Below are positions 21,509 through 30,587 of a stretch of DNA of 64,000 bases, piece by piece. The translations under genes were made by a program, and so were the position numbers. Where the stretch lies: positions 1 through 64,000 of the forward strand of contig JAPLQK010000092.1 of the NCBI GenBank assembly GCA_026399735.1, given 5' to 3'. Under the pieces are notes generated by a model. It did no database searches and had not been told where the DNA came from. It was given only the letters and a program-made list of their open reading frames with translations. Source of the stretch: Pseudomonadota bacterium. Its GTDB lineage: Bacteria; Pseudomonadota; Gammaproteobacteria; Burkholderiales; Gallionellaceae. The number at the start of each line of letters is the position of its first letter. Position 1 is the stretch's first letter.

Positions 21509-21988
21509 TTACAGGTTGACAGTAGCGCTGTAGTTTACTTTTGAATCTGTCCCCGCCAGTATTTTTTGTATGCCGATGCGCGATTTCATGTTGATCAGTA
21601 TCGGTGCGGACAGATTCGCATAAATATTCATGGCAGGCAGAGTTTCAGGGGTTTGCTGAGTGAGATTGTTTTTGTAAAGCGACATTAACACCAGAATATC
21701 GCTCGCATCCTCCATGTTGAGTTCTGCGACTTCACCGTCTGTGAGCACCATCTCATAGTTAAAACCGAATAAACTGGGGTTGGTTAATGGCAGCGACAGG
21801 TTTTTGTCATCAACGGACTGCAAATGCATCACTACGCCGCCCATAGACTCACCCTTGTCGTCCAGTTCGTAAAACAGTGTCCAGCGTTTGCTCGATTCAA
21901 AACCGGGCAAGCCCTCGGGAAAGGTAATTATTTGCGCTGCGTTAATGTTCAATTCACCAAAGCGCGTGTTCAACTTGATTTCTTTCAT
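21509..21988 (-). CDS. fliW: flagellar assembly factor FliW family protein
   Basis: FGELNINAAQIITFPEGLPGFESSKRWTLFY; SD ggaga before ATG at 21988. Confidence 0.85.
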   Translation of the reverse strand: MKEIKLNTRFGELNINAAQIITFPEGLPGFESSKRWTLFYELDDKGESMGGVVMHLQSVDDKNLSLPLTNPSLFGFNYEMVLTDGEVAELNMEDASDILVLMSLYKNNLTQQTPETLPAMNIYANLSAPILINMKSRIGIQKILAGTDSKVNYSATVNL

Positions 21989-22122
21989 AGTTATCTCCAT
22001 CAATTTAATTTAACCGACTTTTTTACCTGTCATTAAGCCAAGTGCAAAGCAACCAACAACCTGCCAGGCAAGAACGGCATCTCGCACATGGAACTTCATG
22101 ATAGTCTTTAGCTAGGGAGGTG

Positions 22123-22217
22123 CTGATTTATTCGGTTTGGTCGTTCCCGCGCAGGCGGGAACCCGGTTAAATAAAGTCACCGGATCCGCGCGTTCGCGGT
22201 GATGACGAATAAATCAG
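22123..22217. repeat. Composite inverted-repeat element with an inner REP-like palindrome
   Basis: CTGATTTATTCG (22123-22134) ... CGAATAAATCAG (22206-22217); inner GTTCCCGC-gcag-GCGGGAAC (22143-22162). Confidence 0.75.
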
Positions 22218-22294
22218 TGCTACCATGGTTCACTATGCGCTGACCGGCTGATTTATTCTGTTCGGTATCGCACATAGCAAAATTAGACTTATTG

Positions 22295-23044
22295 TTAATT
22301 CACAAATGAGTAAATGTGGCACGCCTCTTCGTTAGACATGCCTGCCACATACTCTTTTAAATAGTTACGTAAAAATTTAACTGCGCGATTGAAAATCTGG
22401 CATGCGCGCGATTCATTGAAACCCATAGCATTGCCAATTTCTCTTAAATTCATGTCTTGCTGGTAACGCATTTCCATCAACGTACGCTCGCGTGTTGATA
22501 AGCGACTTATTGCGATAGCTAACGCTTCGTGGAAATATTTGCTTTGCAATAATTCCAATGGATCCATTTTTAGATCGAATTCATCACGATCTAAAAAATC
22601 TTCGTCGTAATCCTCCTTGTGTGCATCGAAATGTACGAGCTGTGCACCTTGAAACTCAAACCTCATCTTCTGGAGCTTGCTCAGTGGAATGTTCAATTCT
22701 TTAGCAATTTCAAATTCGTTTGGCGATCGGCCTAATAAATGCTGCAATTTTGTCGTGGCTGCATCTACGCGTCGCATGGTACGCCGTAATCCCTGCGGAG
22801 CCCAATCATCATAACGTAATTTGTCCAGCATTGATCCACGTATACGCTTCATCGCAAATGTACTGAACTGCACACCCTGCATTTCGTCATACCGGTTAGC
22901 CGCCTCCATTAATCCGATCATGCCAACTTGAATAAGATCATCAACATCAATGTTGTCAGGAAGCTTCTGCTTCATGCAATAGGCAAGACGCTCGACTAAA
23001 GGAGCAAATTCTTTCAGTCGCAGATTTCTATGAATTAATTCCAT
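22295..23044 (-). CDS. fliA: FliA-family (sigma-28-like) RNA polymerase sigma factor
   Basis: DIDVDDLIQVGMIGLMEAANRYD-like region 2; GVQFSTFAMKRIRGSMLDKLRYDDWAPQGLRR; region 4 LREIGNAMGFNESRACQIFNRAVKFLR. Confidence 0.85.
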   Translation of the reverse strand: MELIHRNLRLKEFAPLVERLAYCMKQKLPDNIDVDDLIQVGMIGLMEAANRYDEMQGVQFSTFAMKRIRGSMLDKLRYDDWAPQGLRRTMRRVDAATTKLQHLLGRSPNEFEIAKELNIPLSKLQKMRFEFQGAQLVHFDAHKEDYDEDFLDRDEFDLKMDPLELLQSKYFHEALAIAISRLSTRERTLMEMRYQQDMNLREIGNAMGFNESRACQIFNRAVKFLRNYLKEYVAGMSNEEACHIYSFVN

Positions 23045-23313
23045 TATTGTCCCAATTGGATCGCTTAATGATAAATATCGTTTGTAACCAACATACGCGA
23101 TTTTTAATGCGAACTCAGTGCGACAGCTAACATAGTGATGCTCAGAATGCGGGACACGCGGGTGGAAAAAATGTCGCCTCTTGGTGCGAATCGTGCGGGA
23201 TGTGGTTTTTCGATTCAGGCTGTAATCGATCGCGCGGGCCAGTCAGTTGCCGTCGACGGTCGCGAGACACAAACGGATGGGAGATTAAAAGCACATTACA
23301 GGTTTAACAGAAT

Positions 23314-23352
23314 GAAGAAAGGCCGCACCCGGACAGGGTGCGGCCTTTCTTC
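23314..23352. terminator. Strong bidirectional terminator-like hairpin (17-bp stem)
   Basis: GAAGAAAGGCCGCACCC-ggaca-GGGTGCGGCCTTTCTTC. Confidence 0.85.
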
Positions 23353-23391
23353 AAATCATCACTACGAAACGCCAGGTTACACAGGACTGCC

Positions 23392-24063
23392 TTATTTCAA
23401 TATTTCACCATTGGCCAGCAAAGGCACTCGCAGAAGTTCAAAATCCTTAGGCGGCAGATATTGAAAGAATGGTTTGGCGTCGAGCACGACATCCAGACCA
23501 TTTTGCGGGTACAGCCAGTGAACGAGGTTGGTCTTCTTCTCGCGTACACGTTGGGCCGGCTCGCCAAAACGTTTTGCGATGATGGATTCTTCCAGACGCG
23601 TCGTAGGCATGTAGGTCAGGCTGGCGACCGGTAAAGAACGCACACGCGCCAAATCATCTGCGGTCAGTGTGATGCGCTTGCCGCTGGGTGTGCTGTTCAT
23701 GCGCAAGCCGCGCTGAAACATGCCTTGCAGTTCTTCCGCCGGTACAGCGATGGTCATGATGATTTTTGCTTTCAGACCGTTAAAATTAACCTCTTCAAAA
23801 AATCCCTCAACACCCATTTTTGCATCGGATGGCTTGAACAGGCTGATTTCAAGTTCGGTTTCATACTTGTAGGTGTTGGCGACTTCATCGAGCGTGCTCT
23901 TGCCCAGCGTAATGCCGAAAACACGGGTGGTGTCCGGTGTGGGGTGGGTAATCTTCCAGGGCAGGGTATCAGGGGTGCTGACGGAGTTATCAGGCATCAT
24001 CAGGATGACGGATATTGTGATAATGACGAAGGCGATGACGCCCAGAACAATTTTCTTGTCCAT
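23392..24063 (-). CDS. Conserved-looking hypothetical membrane-anchored protein
   Basis: MDKKIVLGVIAFVIITISVILMMP N-terminal TM; 223 aa; start chosen at MDKK. Confidence 0.7.
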   Translation of the reverse strand: MDKKIVLGVIAFVIITISVILMMPDNSVSTPDTLPWKITHPTPDTTRVFGITLGKSTLDEVANTYKYETELEISLFKPSDAKMGVEGFFEEVNFNGLKAKIIMTIAVPAEELQGMFQRGLRMNSTPSGKRITLTADDLARVRSLPVASLTYMPTTRLEESIIAKRFGEPAQRVREKKTNLVHWLYPQNGLDVVLDAKPFFQYLPPKDFELLRVPLLANGEILK

Positions 24064-24064
24064 G

Positions 24065-24568
24065 CTAGTCCCTTTTGAGCGCAGCGTGAAGCTTTGCGGC
24101 ATCTGCCGGAATTTTTCCGTCCTTGCATTGATGCTCTGCGTCAAATTCCATTACGACCAGAACCAGCAGCGCCACCATAAATGGAAGCTGACCAATACCG
24201 ACAGCCATTGCCCAGCTGGTAATTTTGCTCATGCCGACTACCGGACCGCCTAGTACAAACGCAGTGGTTAACGTACCGGTTACGATGAACAACAGAAGAA
24301 AAAGTCTGGCTCGTTTGGCGGCAAGCAAATTGTGACTAAGAACAAATACGGAATCTTCAAGTTTGAGGGCGCGAGATGCCTTGAATATCACGCTTCCCAG
24401 CAGTGCGATGGAAATGATCGGCATCACGGTGATTGGTAACAGGCTGGTTTTGAGCAGGCTTAAGGCCAGCACGAAAAGGAAAACATGAACGACGATAAAG
24501 TCGAACAGCAGCAACGAGTGCAGGCTTTTTGCGCGGGATATTTCGGCTTCTGTAACTTGATGTTCCAT
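24065..24568 (-). CDS. Hypothetical multi-TM membrane protein
   Basis: Several hydrophobic helices; adjacent to and co-directional with 23392-24063. Confidence 0.65.
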   Translation of the reverse strand: MEHQVTEAEISRAKSLHSLLLFDFIVVHVFLFVLALSLLKTSLLPITVMPIISIALLGSVIFKASRALKLEDSVFVLSHNLLAAKRARLFLLLFIVTGTLTTAFVLGGPVVGMSKITSWAMAVGIGQLPFMVALLVLVVMEFDAEHQCKDGKIPADAAKLHAALKRD

Positions 24569-24663
24569 ATCGCTTTGTCTTTCAGTAAATAAATCAGGTT
24601 GCGAATAATCCGCTCAAGCGCGGCGACTGTCAAACGATACGGTATTGCGACGTGAAAAATGGC

Positions 24664-25389
24664 TCAACGCGAGGCGTTAAGGCAGGTCTGTAAACCTGGT
24701 AAATCGATAATTTCAATGGTTCTAACTTTCACATTGATCAGTCGTTCATTTTGGAAATGCGAGAATGCACGGCTGACGGTTTCCAGTTTTAATCCCAGAT
24801 AGCTACCTATTTCCTGCCTTGACATGCGCAACTGGAACTGTGTGGCTGATAACCCGCGCGTGGAAAAACGCTGTGACAAATTAAGCAGGAAAGCGGCCAG
24901 GCGCTCTTCTGCACGCATTGAACCCAGCAGCAGCATGATCCCCTGATCACGTACAATTTCGCGGCTCATGATTTTGTGCAAATGGCGCTGCAGGGAAGGA
25001 ATTTGTCGACTCAGGGATTCCAGTTTGTTGAATGGCAATTCACACACCACGCTGTTCTCCATTGCAACCGCTTCGCAGGCATGAATATCGGTGCTGATCG
25101 CATCCAGTCCGATAATTTCTCCGGTCATTTGAAATCCTGTCACTTGTTCTCGCCCATCCTCATGAAGAATCTGCGTTTTGAATGAACCGCTGTGGATGGC
25201 GAATAACGAGCGAAACTTGTCGCCATTACGATATAGATAATCGCCGCGGGAAAAATCGCGTTTTAACATGCTGAGTTCATCGAGCTTAAGCAGTTCATTA
25301 TTGCTAAGATCAAGAGGCAGGCAAAGCTCCGCCAGATTGCAGCTGGAGCAGACAGACTTGGAATGATAGATTGAAGCGGGTTGCGGCAC
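24664..25389 (-). CDS. fnr: Crp/Fnr family regulator, FNR/ANR type
   Basis: N-terminal CSSCNLAELC cysteine cluster, cNMP-like domain, HTH MSRQEIGSYLGLKLETVSRAFSHFQ. Confidence 0.92.
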   Translation of the reverse strand: MPQPASIYHSKSVCSSCNLAELCLPLDLSNNELLKLDELSMLKRDFSRGDYLYRNGDKFRSLFAIHSGSFKTQILHEDGREQVTGFQMTGEIIGLDAISTDIHACEAVAMENSVVCELPFNKLESLSRQIPSLQRHLHKIMSREIVRDQGIMLLLGSMRAEERLAAFLLNLSQRFSTRGLSATQFQLRMSRQEIGSYLGLKLETVSRAFSHFQNERLINVKVRTIEIIDLPGLQTCLNASR

Positions 25390-25492
25390 GTCGTATACCT
25401 GTAAATTGCTGTGATTGAAGCGCTCATTGCCGGAGGTTAACAGGCCCGCCAGCAGGCAGTTTTTGTTCGATCAGGCAAATAAGCGGTGCATT

Positions 25493-25506
25493 TTGACATA
25501 TATCAA
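25493..25506. promoter_or_regulatory. Predicted FNR box between fnr and hemN
   Basis: TTGAC-ATAT-ATCAA, one mismatch from TTGAT-N4-ATCAA. Confidence 0.65.
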
Positions 25507-25568
25507 ACCATCATTGCGTACTAACTGGCAGTATACTTGGCCTTTCAAATTGCAAAGCGGCAATACAC

Positions 25569-26960
25569 ATGTTGAACAACAATCAATTAGTCGTAGATCT
25601 GGAACTGATACGCAGGCTGGATAAGAACGGCCCGCGCTATACCTCTTACCCGACAGCAGACCGTTTTGTCGAAGCATTTAACGCGGAAACCTATAGCCAG
25701 TGGTTGTTGAAGCGCGAAATCGGCGGCGTCAGTCGACCCTTGTCGTTGTATATCCATATCCCGTTTTGCAATACGCTCTGCTTTTATTGTGCCTGTAACA
25801 AGGTTATCACCAAGGATCGCAGCAAATCTGCCGAATATGTGCGCTATCTGATCAAGGAAATGGCGATGCAGACCAAACTGCTCGGAACCGGTCAGGTGGT
25901 TGAACAGTTGCACTTTGGCGGCGGCACGCCGACATTCATGTCTGATGATGAAATTCGTCAGGTGATGGCGGCGATACGCGAGAATTTCAAGCTGGTAGAG
26001 GATGGCGAATATTCCATCGAGATCGACCCGCGCAAGGTGACCGATGCAACGATCGCGCTGCTGGGCGCCGAGGGTTTTAATCGCATCAGTATCGGGGTGC
26101 AGGATTTCGATGATGAGGTGCAGCGCGCGGTGAATCGCATTCAGAGTGAAGAAGAAACCATGCGCGTGATTACTGCTGCGCGAGCCAATGGCTTTAAATC
26201 TGTCAGTATCGATCTGATCTATGGCTTGCCCAAGCAAACGCTGGCGGGTTTCGAACGCACGCTGGACAGAATCATCGCGGCGAACCCGGATCGTCTGTCC
26301 ATTTATAACTATGCGCATATGCCGACGCTGTTCAAGCCGCAGCGCCGCATTCATGAAGAAGACCTGCCGTCTCCTCAGATGAAGCTGGATATTCTTGGAA
26401 TGACGGGGCGCAAGTTGACTGGCGCAGGTTACGTGTATATTGGTATGGATCACTTCGCCAAGCCGGAAGACGAACTGGCCGTGGCGCAGCGTCAGGGTCG
26501 GCTGCATCGCAATTTTCAGGGTTACTCCACGCATTCCGACTGTGATCTGGTGGCTCTGGGTGTCAGCGCAATCGGCAAGATAGGCCCGACTTACAGTCAG
26601 AATTACCGTGAACTGGAAGATTATTACGACGCGCTCGACCGTGACCAGTTGCCTATCATGCGCGGCATGGAGCTGAATGCGGACGATCTGGTGCGTCGTG
26701 CCATCATTCAGGCGCTAATGTGCCACTTTGAACTTTCCAAGGAATCGCTCAATATTTCCTATCTGATCGACTTCGACAGTTATTTCGCAACCGAGATGGA
26801 GGAGTTGCGCGAGTATGAGCGCGAAGGTCTGCTGGAAATTGCGCCTCAATGGATCAGCGTCACACCCAAGGGCCGCATGTTGATACGCAATATCTGCATG
26901 GTGTTCGACAAATATCTGCGCACCCGTACCGAACATGCACGCTATTCGAAGGTAATTTAA
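25569..26960 (+). CDS. hemN: oxygen-independent coproporphyrinogen III oxidase
   Basis: Radical SAM CNTLCFYCACNK, LHFGGGTPTFMS, YIGMDHFAKPEDELAVAQ. Confidence 0.95.
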   Translation: MLNNNQLVVDLELIRRLDKNGPRYTSYPTADRFVEAFNAETYSQWLLKREIGGVSRPLSLYIHIPFCNTLCFYCACNKVITKDRSKSAEYVRYLIKEMAMQTKLLGTGQVVEQLHFGGGTPTFMSDDEIRQVMAAIRENFKLVEDGEYSIEIDPRKVTDATIALLGAEGFNRISIGVQDFDDEVQRAVNRIQSEEETMRVITAARANGFKSVSIDLIYGLPKQTLAGFERTLDRIIAANPDRLSIYNYAHMPTLFKPQRRIHEEDLPSPQMKLDILGMTGRKLTGAGYVYIGMDHFAKPEDELAVAQRQGRLHRNFQGYSTHSDCDLVALGVSAIGKIGPTYSQNYRELEDYYDALDRDQLPIMRGMELNADDLVRRAIIQALMCHFELSKESLNISYLIDFDSYFATEMEELREYEREGLLEIAPQWISVTPKGRMLIRNICMVFDKYLRTRTEHARYSKVI

Positions 26961-27080
26961 CTATAGAAACAGTTTTCAGTTTTTTGTAAGCTGGAAACCT
27001 GTTTTATTAGATGTCGGTTGCCATTATCTTAGATATTGGGCATTATTCGCTTTGGAAATTAACTTTCAACAGGTGAAGCA

Positions 27081-27554
27081 ATGACCATTACTCTCGATAC
27101 CATAGACCATGCAACCCTAGCCCGGCTGGTTGAAGCTGATGCCGTGAGCGATGCCAGCATCATCGGTCAACCCGGTGGCTGGGGCATTGTCATTAAATAC
27201 GGCATTACTGAACGTGCCTTGGCCGCAAAGCGCGGATCTATCCGCATCTTCCGCAAGTTTGAAACGCTGGTGGGCTATCTCAAGGAAATCGGACTGGTTA
27301 AATACCAAGTGGATGCAACCGGCTTTGACCCAACTGCACTGAAAAGCACGCGTCGCAGTGAGGTTGCAAGTGCACGGATGAAGGAGGCTCACGAAGCCGC
27401 AGCCTATGACAAATGGTTCTGCGAGCAGGTGGTTCAAGCTCAAATAGAAGCCGACGATCCCAACACCCAGTGGATACCGCACGAGGTTGTTAAAGCAGAG
27501 ATGGTGGCTCAGAGAAAAATGTTACAAGCAAGAATTGCTGCCGGCGCTAAATAA
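27081..27554 (+). CDS. Putative antitoxin partner of ParE-type toxin (157 aa)
   Basis: ORF directly upstream of a RelE/ParE-like toxin; MTITLDTIDHATLARLVEADAVSDASIIGQPGGWGIVIKYG. Confidence 0.6.
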   Translation: MTITLDTIDHATLARLVEADAVSDASIIGQPGGWGIVIKYGITERALAAKRGSIRIFRKFETLVGYLKEIGLVKYQVDATGFDPTALKSTRRSEVASARMKEAHEAAAYDKWFCEQVVQAQIEADDPNTQWIPHEVVKAEMVAQRKMLQARIAAGAK

Positions 27555-27568
27555 TAATACTGTTATGG

Positions 27569-27853
27569 ATGCCAAGGGCTAAAGAAGAGCGCCACGCAGC
27601 CATTGAGCGCATAGCCCTTGAAAAGGTAACCGCAGCCGTAAATCAGCTTGACGAGATAATGAGTCAAACCGATTTACTGTTGCAGCATCCTGAAATCGGA
27701 CGACTTGGTCGCAGGCCGGGAACCCGCGAACTGGTCATTAATCACACCAGCTTTATTGTCGTCTATCGTTTCAAACCGCGAGCCAAACGTATTGAAATAT
27801 GGCGCGTGCTACATACGTCGCAGGCATGGCCGTTAGATGCTGGAGTGGTGTGA
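27569..27853 (+). CDS. RelE/ParE family toxin
   Basis: LLLQHPEIGRLGRRPGTRELVINHTSFIVVYRFKPRAKRIEIWRVLHTSQAWP. Confidence 0.85.
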   Translation: MPRAKEERHAAIERIALEKVTAAVNQLDEIMSQTDLLLQHPEIGRLGRRPGTRELVINHTSFIVVYRFKPRAKRIEIWRVLHTSQAWPLDAGVV

Positions 27854-28146
27854 AATTTCCTCTGTGCAGGCTGGCGGCGGTGTTGATGACGTTGCCCAAG
27901 GATAGTTTTCCAAAGACTTTGAGCGCGTTGTCCGGTAAATACAAGTTGGTCGACAAGCAAGTGCCGTTTGTGGGCAATGCTTCCGCGAAGTTGCAACAGG
28001 GAGATTCGCTGATCGAGATGAACGCGCCGCATTTGTCGTTCGAGATGTCGGTGAGTTACATGACCAAGAGCTTGAAGCAGGCGTTTACGCAGCAAGCCGG
28101 CAATGAACGGGCAGCGAAGGAAAAACGGCAAGCGGATCAGTTTTAG
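27854..28146 (+). pseudogene. Possible C-terminal fragment of a truncated gene
   Basis: FPLCRLAAVLMTLPKDSFPKTLSALSGKYKLVDKQVPFVGNASAKLQQGDSLIEMNAPHLSFEMSVSYMTKSLKQAF..., open in frame with no clear start. Confidence 0.4.
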
Positions 28147-28338
28147 CGATGCGTGCAGAGGGCTTAAGCGATGAGTTATGCCTGATTGCAAGCACGCCAA
28201 TAGAGCTTGATTGCTTGAGTTTACGTTCGGTGTGCCGCAAACCTTGCATCGCTGTAGGCGTTTCAACTTAAGGCGTAATCTACGCAACTCCAGTCTCTCC
28301 GTTATAATCGATACCTGCTTGTCTTGCCGGGGACGATC

Positions 28339-30537
28339 ATGAATAAACTCGTAAAGTTTGGTCTGTTGGGTGCGGGTGCGGTGCTAGGCGTTGCAGTAGC
28401 CGGGGCGGCCTATCTTGTGGCAACATTCAATCCGAACGATTATAAAACTCAAATAATTCAATCTGTTAAAGAAGTAAGGCAGCGAACTTTGCATCTTGAT
28501 GGAGACATCAAGTTGAGCTTTTTTCCAAATATAGGCGCTAATCTGGGCAAGGTTTCGTTATCGGAATTTAACAGCGACCAGCAATTCGCAGCAGTTGATG
28601 CCGCAAGAGTGTCATTAGCGCTGATGCCCTTGTTGAGCAAACGAATCGTGGTCAATGAGGTGCTGGTGAGCGGTTTGACGGCAAACCTCATCAGGTACAA
28701 GGATGGCACGACCAATATCGACGATCTGCTTGGCCGTGATGAAAAGCCAAAAGACGACAAGCAGCCGGTTGTATTCGACATCGCTTCCGTCGCGATTGAA
28801 AAAACCCGTCTGACTTATCGCGATGAAGGCACGGGCGCGCAGTATGCTGTTCACGACTTGAATCTCAACACCGGGCGCATCGCCAGTGGCGTTCCCGGAA
28901 AAATCAACCTGTCGGTTGGCGTGCAGTGCAATCAGCCGAAGCTGGATATCGCTGCGCAACTTGCGACCACGCTGACTTTCGATCTGGAAAAACAGCAGTA
29001 TCAGCTGGCAGGCATGGATTTGCAGGTCAATGGCGCGATGCTGGATATCTCCAGTCTCAAGCTCAAAGCCAGCGGCGACGCGGGTGCGAATCCGACGAAG
29101 CAAGAATTTAATGTTAACAAATTCAAGCTGAATGCAGCCGGGCTAAAGGGTCGGGACGCCTTTGAAGCGAATCTGGATGCACCCGCACTGAGTCTGACTC
29201 GCGATAAATTTTCAGGCCGTGAGCTGACGTTGAATGCGAAGCTGGGCGAGATGGTTGCAGCGCTTTCCTTGTCCGAACTGTCGGGCAACGCGCAGTCCTT
29301 CAAGGTCCGCGCGCTGACGCTGGATCTGGATGTGAAACAGGCCGAACAAGCCTTCAAGGTAAAACTCGCTTCGCCGTTGTCGGGTAATTTTGCTGCCGGA
29401 CAATTTAGCCTGAACAATCTGACGCTAGGCGTGAATGCGGCCGGCGACAAGCTGCCGAACAAATCGGTGAGCAGCGAGATGAAGGGGCGCGTGCAACTGG
29501 ACGCGAAAAAACAATCCGTGCAGGCCGATCTTGCGGGCGGCCTGTTGCAAAGCCAGATCAAAGCGAAAGTCGGTGTGAACGGCTTTAGCAATCCGGCGAT
29601 CAATTTCGACGTGGATGTGGATAAGTTCGATGCCGATCTGTATTTGCCGAAAAAGACCGAAACGAAAGCCGGCCAGCCCGAGCAGCCGCTGGATCTGTCT
29701 GCTTTGCGCACGCTTAATCTGGACGGCAGTCTGCGCGTCGGACTACTAAAAGTGGCGAATATTAAGGCGAGCAACGTGCGCTTGGATGTAAAGGCGCATA
29801 AAGGGCTGCTCGTTGTTAGTCCTCTGTCGGCCAATCTGTATCAGGGCAGCATGAACGGATTCTTGAGCGTGAATGCGGCAAATTCTACAAATATTGTTAT
29901 TAATCATATATTTAGCGGAATAAGTGTCGCGGCGTTGACCCGTGATGCTGCAGGCTTCGATACGCTGGAAGGGCGTGGCAATGTTGCGATGAACCTCGCC
30001 ATGCAGGGCCGCACGGTCAGTGCGATGAAAGAATCGCTGAACGGCAGTTTGTCGCTGAATCTGGCTGACGGCGCGATCAAGGGTATCAATATCGCCAAAC
30101 AGATGCGCGACGCGCAGGCCATGATGGGTAAGACGCAGATCCAGACGGCCAACCAGAGCGAAAAAACAGACTTTAGCGAACTCAAGGCGAGTTTCAAAGT
30201 GGCGGGCGGCGTGGCGCACAACGATGATTTATTGCTGAAATCGCCGCTGTTGCGATTGAATGGCGCAGGCGATGTTGACGTTGGTCAGAGCAGTATGAAT
30301 TATCTCGCTCGCGCCACGTTGGCCAGAACGCTGGAAGGGCAGGGTGGCCGTGAAAACGTCGGTGGTATTACCGTGCCGGTGCGTATCAGCGGCCCGTTCA
30401 GCGATTTGAAATACACACTGGATTTCGGCGCAATGGTCAGCGAAGTCGCCAGGCAAAAGGTCGATGCCAAGAAGGAAGAAGTTAAAACCAGGCTAAAAGA
30501 TCAACTTCAGAACAGTCTGAAGGGGCTGTTCAGGTAA
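28339..30537 (+). CDS. AsmA family protein
   Basis: N-terminal TM, DIKLSFFPNIGANLGKVSLSE, long beta-rich repeat body, C-terminal SGPFSDLKYTLDF. Confidence 0.9.
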   Translation: MNKLVKFGLLGAGAVLGVAVAGAAYLVATFNPNDYKTQIIQSVKEVRQRTLHLDGDIKLSFFPNIGANLGKVSLSEFNSDQQFAAVDAARVSLALMPLLSKRIVVNEVLVSGLTANLIRYKDGTTNIDDLLGRDEKPKDDKQPVVFDIASVAIEKTRLTYRDEGTGAQYAVHDLNLNTGRIASGVPGKINLSVGVQCNQPKLDIAAQLATTLTFDLEKQQYQLAGMDLQVNGAMLDISSLKLKASGDAGANPTKQEFNVNKFKLNAAGLKGRDAFEANLDAPALSLTRDKFSGRELTLNAKLGEMVAALSLSELSGNAQSFKVRALTLDLDVKQAEQAFKVKLASPLSGNFAAGQFSLNNLTLGVNAAGDKLPNKSVSSEMKGRVQLDAKKQSVQADLAGGLLQSQIKAKVGVNGFSNPAINFDVDVDKFDADLYLPKKTETKAGQPEQPLDLSALRTLNLDGSLRVGLLKVANIKASNVRLDVKAHKGLLVVSPLSANLYQGSMNGFLSVNAANSTNIVINHIFSGISVAALTRDAAGFDTLEGRGNVAMNLAMQGRTVSAMKESLNGSLSLNLADGAIKGINIAKQMRDAQAMMGKTQIQTANQSEKTDFSELKASFKVAGGVAHNDDLLLKSPLLRLNGAGDVDVGQSSMNYLARATLARTLEGQGGRENVGGITVPVRISGPFSDLKYTLDFGAMVSEVARQKVDAKKEEVKTRLKDQLQNSLKGLFR

Positions 30538-30587
30538 CATGTAGCCGTTAGCCACAAGTTGCTGGCGGCCCGTTCAATTTTACATCT

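Noticed and set aside
23135-23464. 109-aa plus-strand ORF upstream of the 17-bp-stem hairpin
   Set aside because: Runs through the terminator-like hairpin into antisense of the 23392-24063 gene; no domain or SD support.
25587-26534. 315-aa minus-strand ORF inside hemN
   Set aside because: Antisense shadow ORF; hemN is unambiguous on the plus strand.
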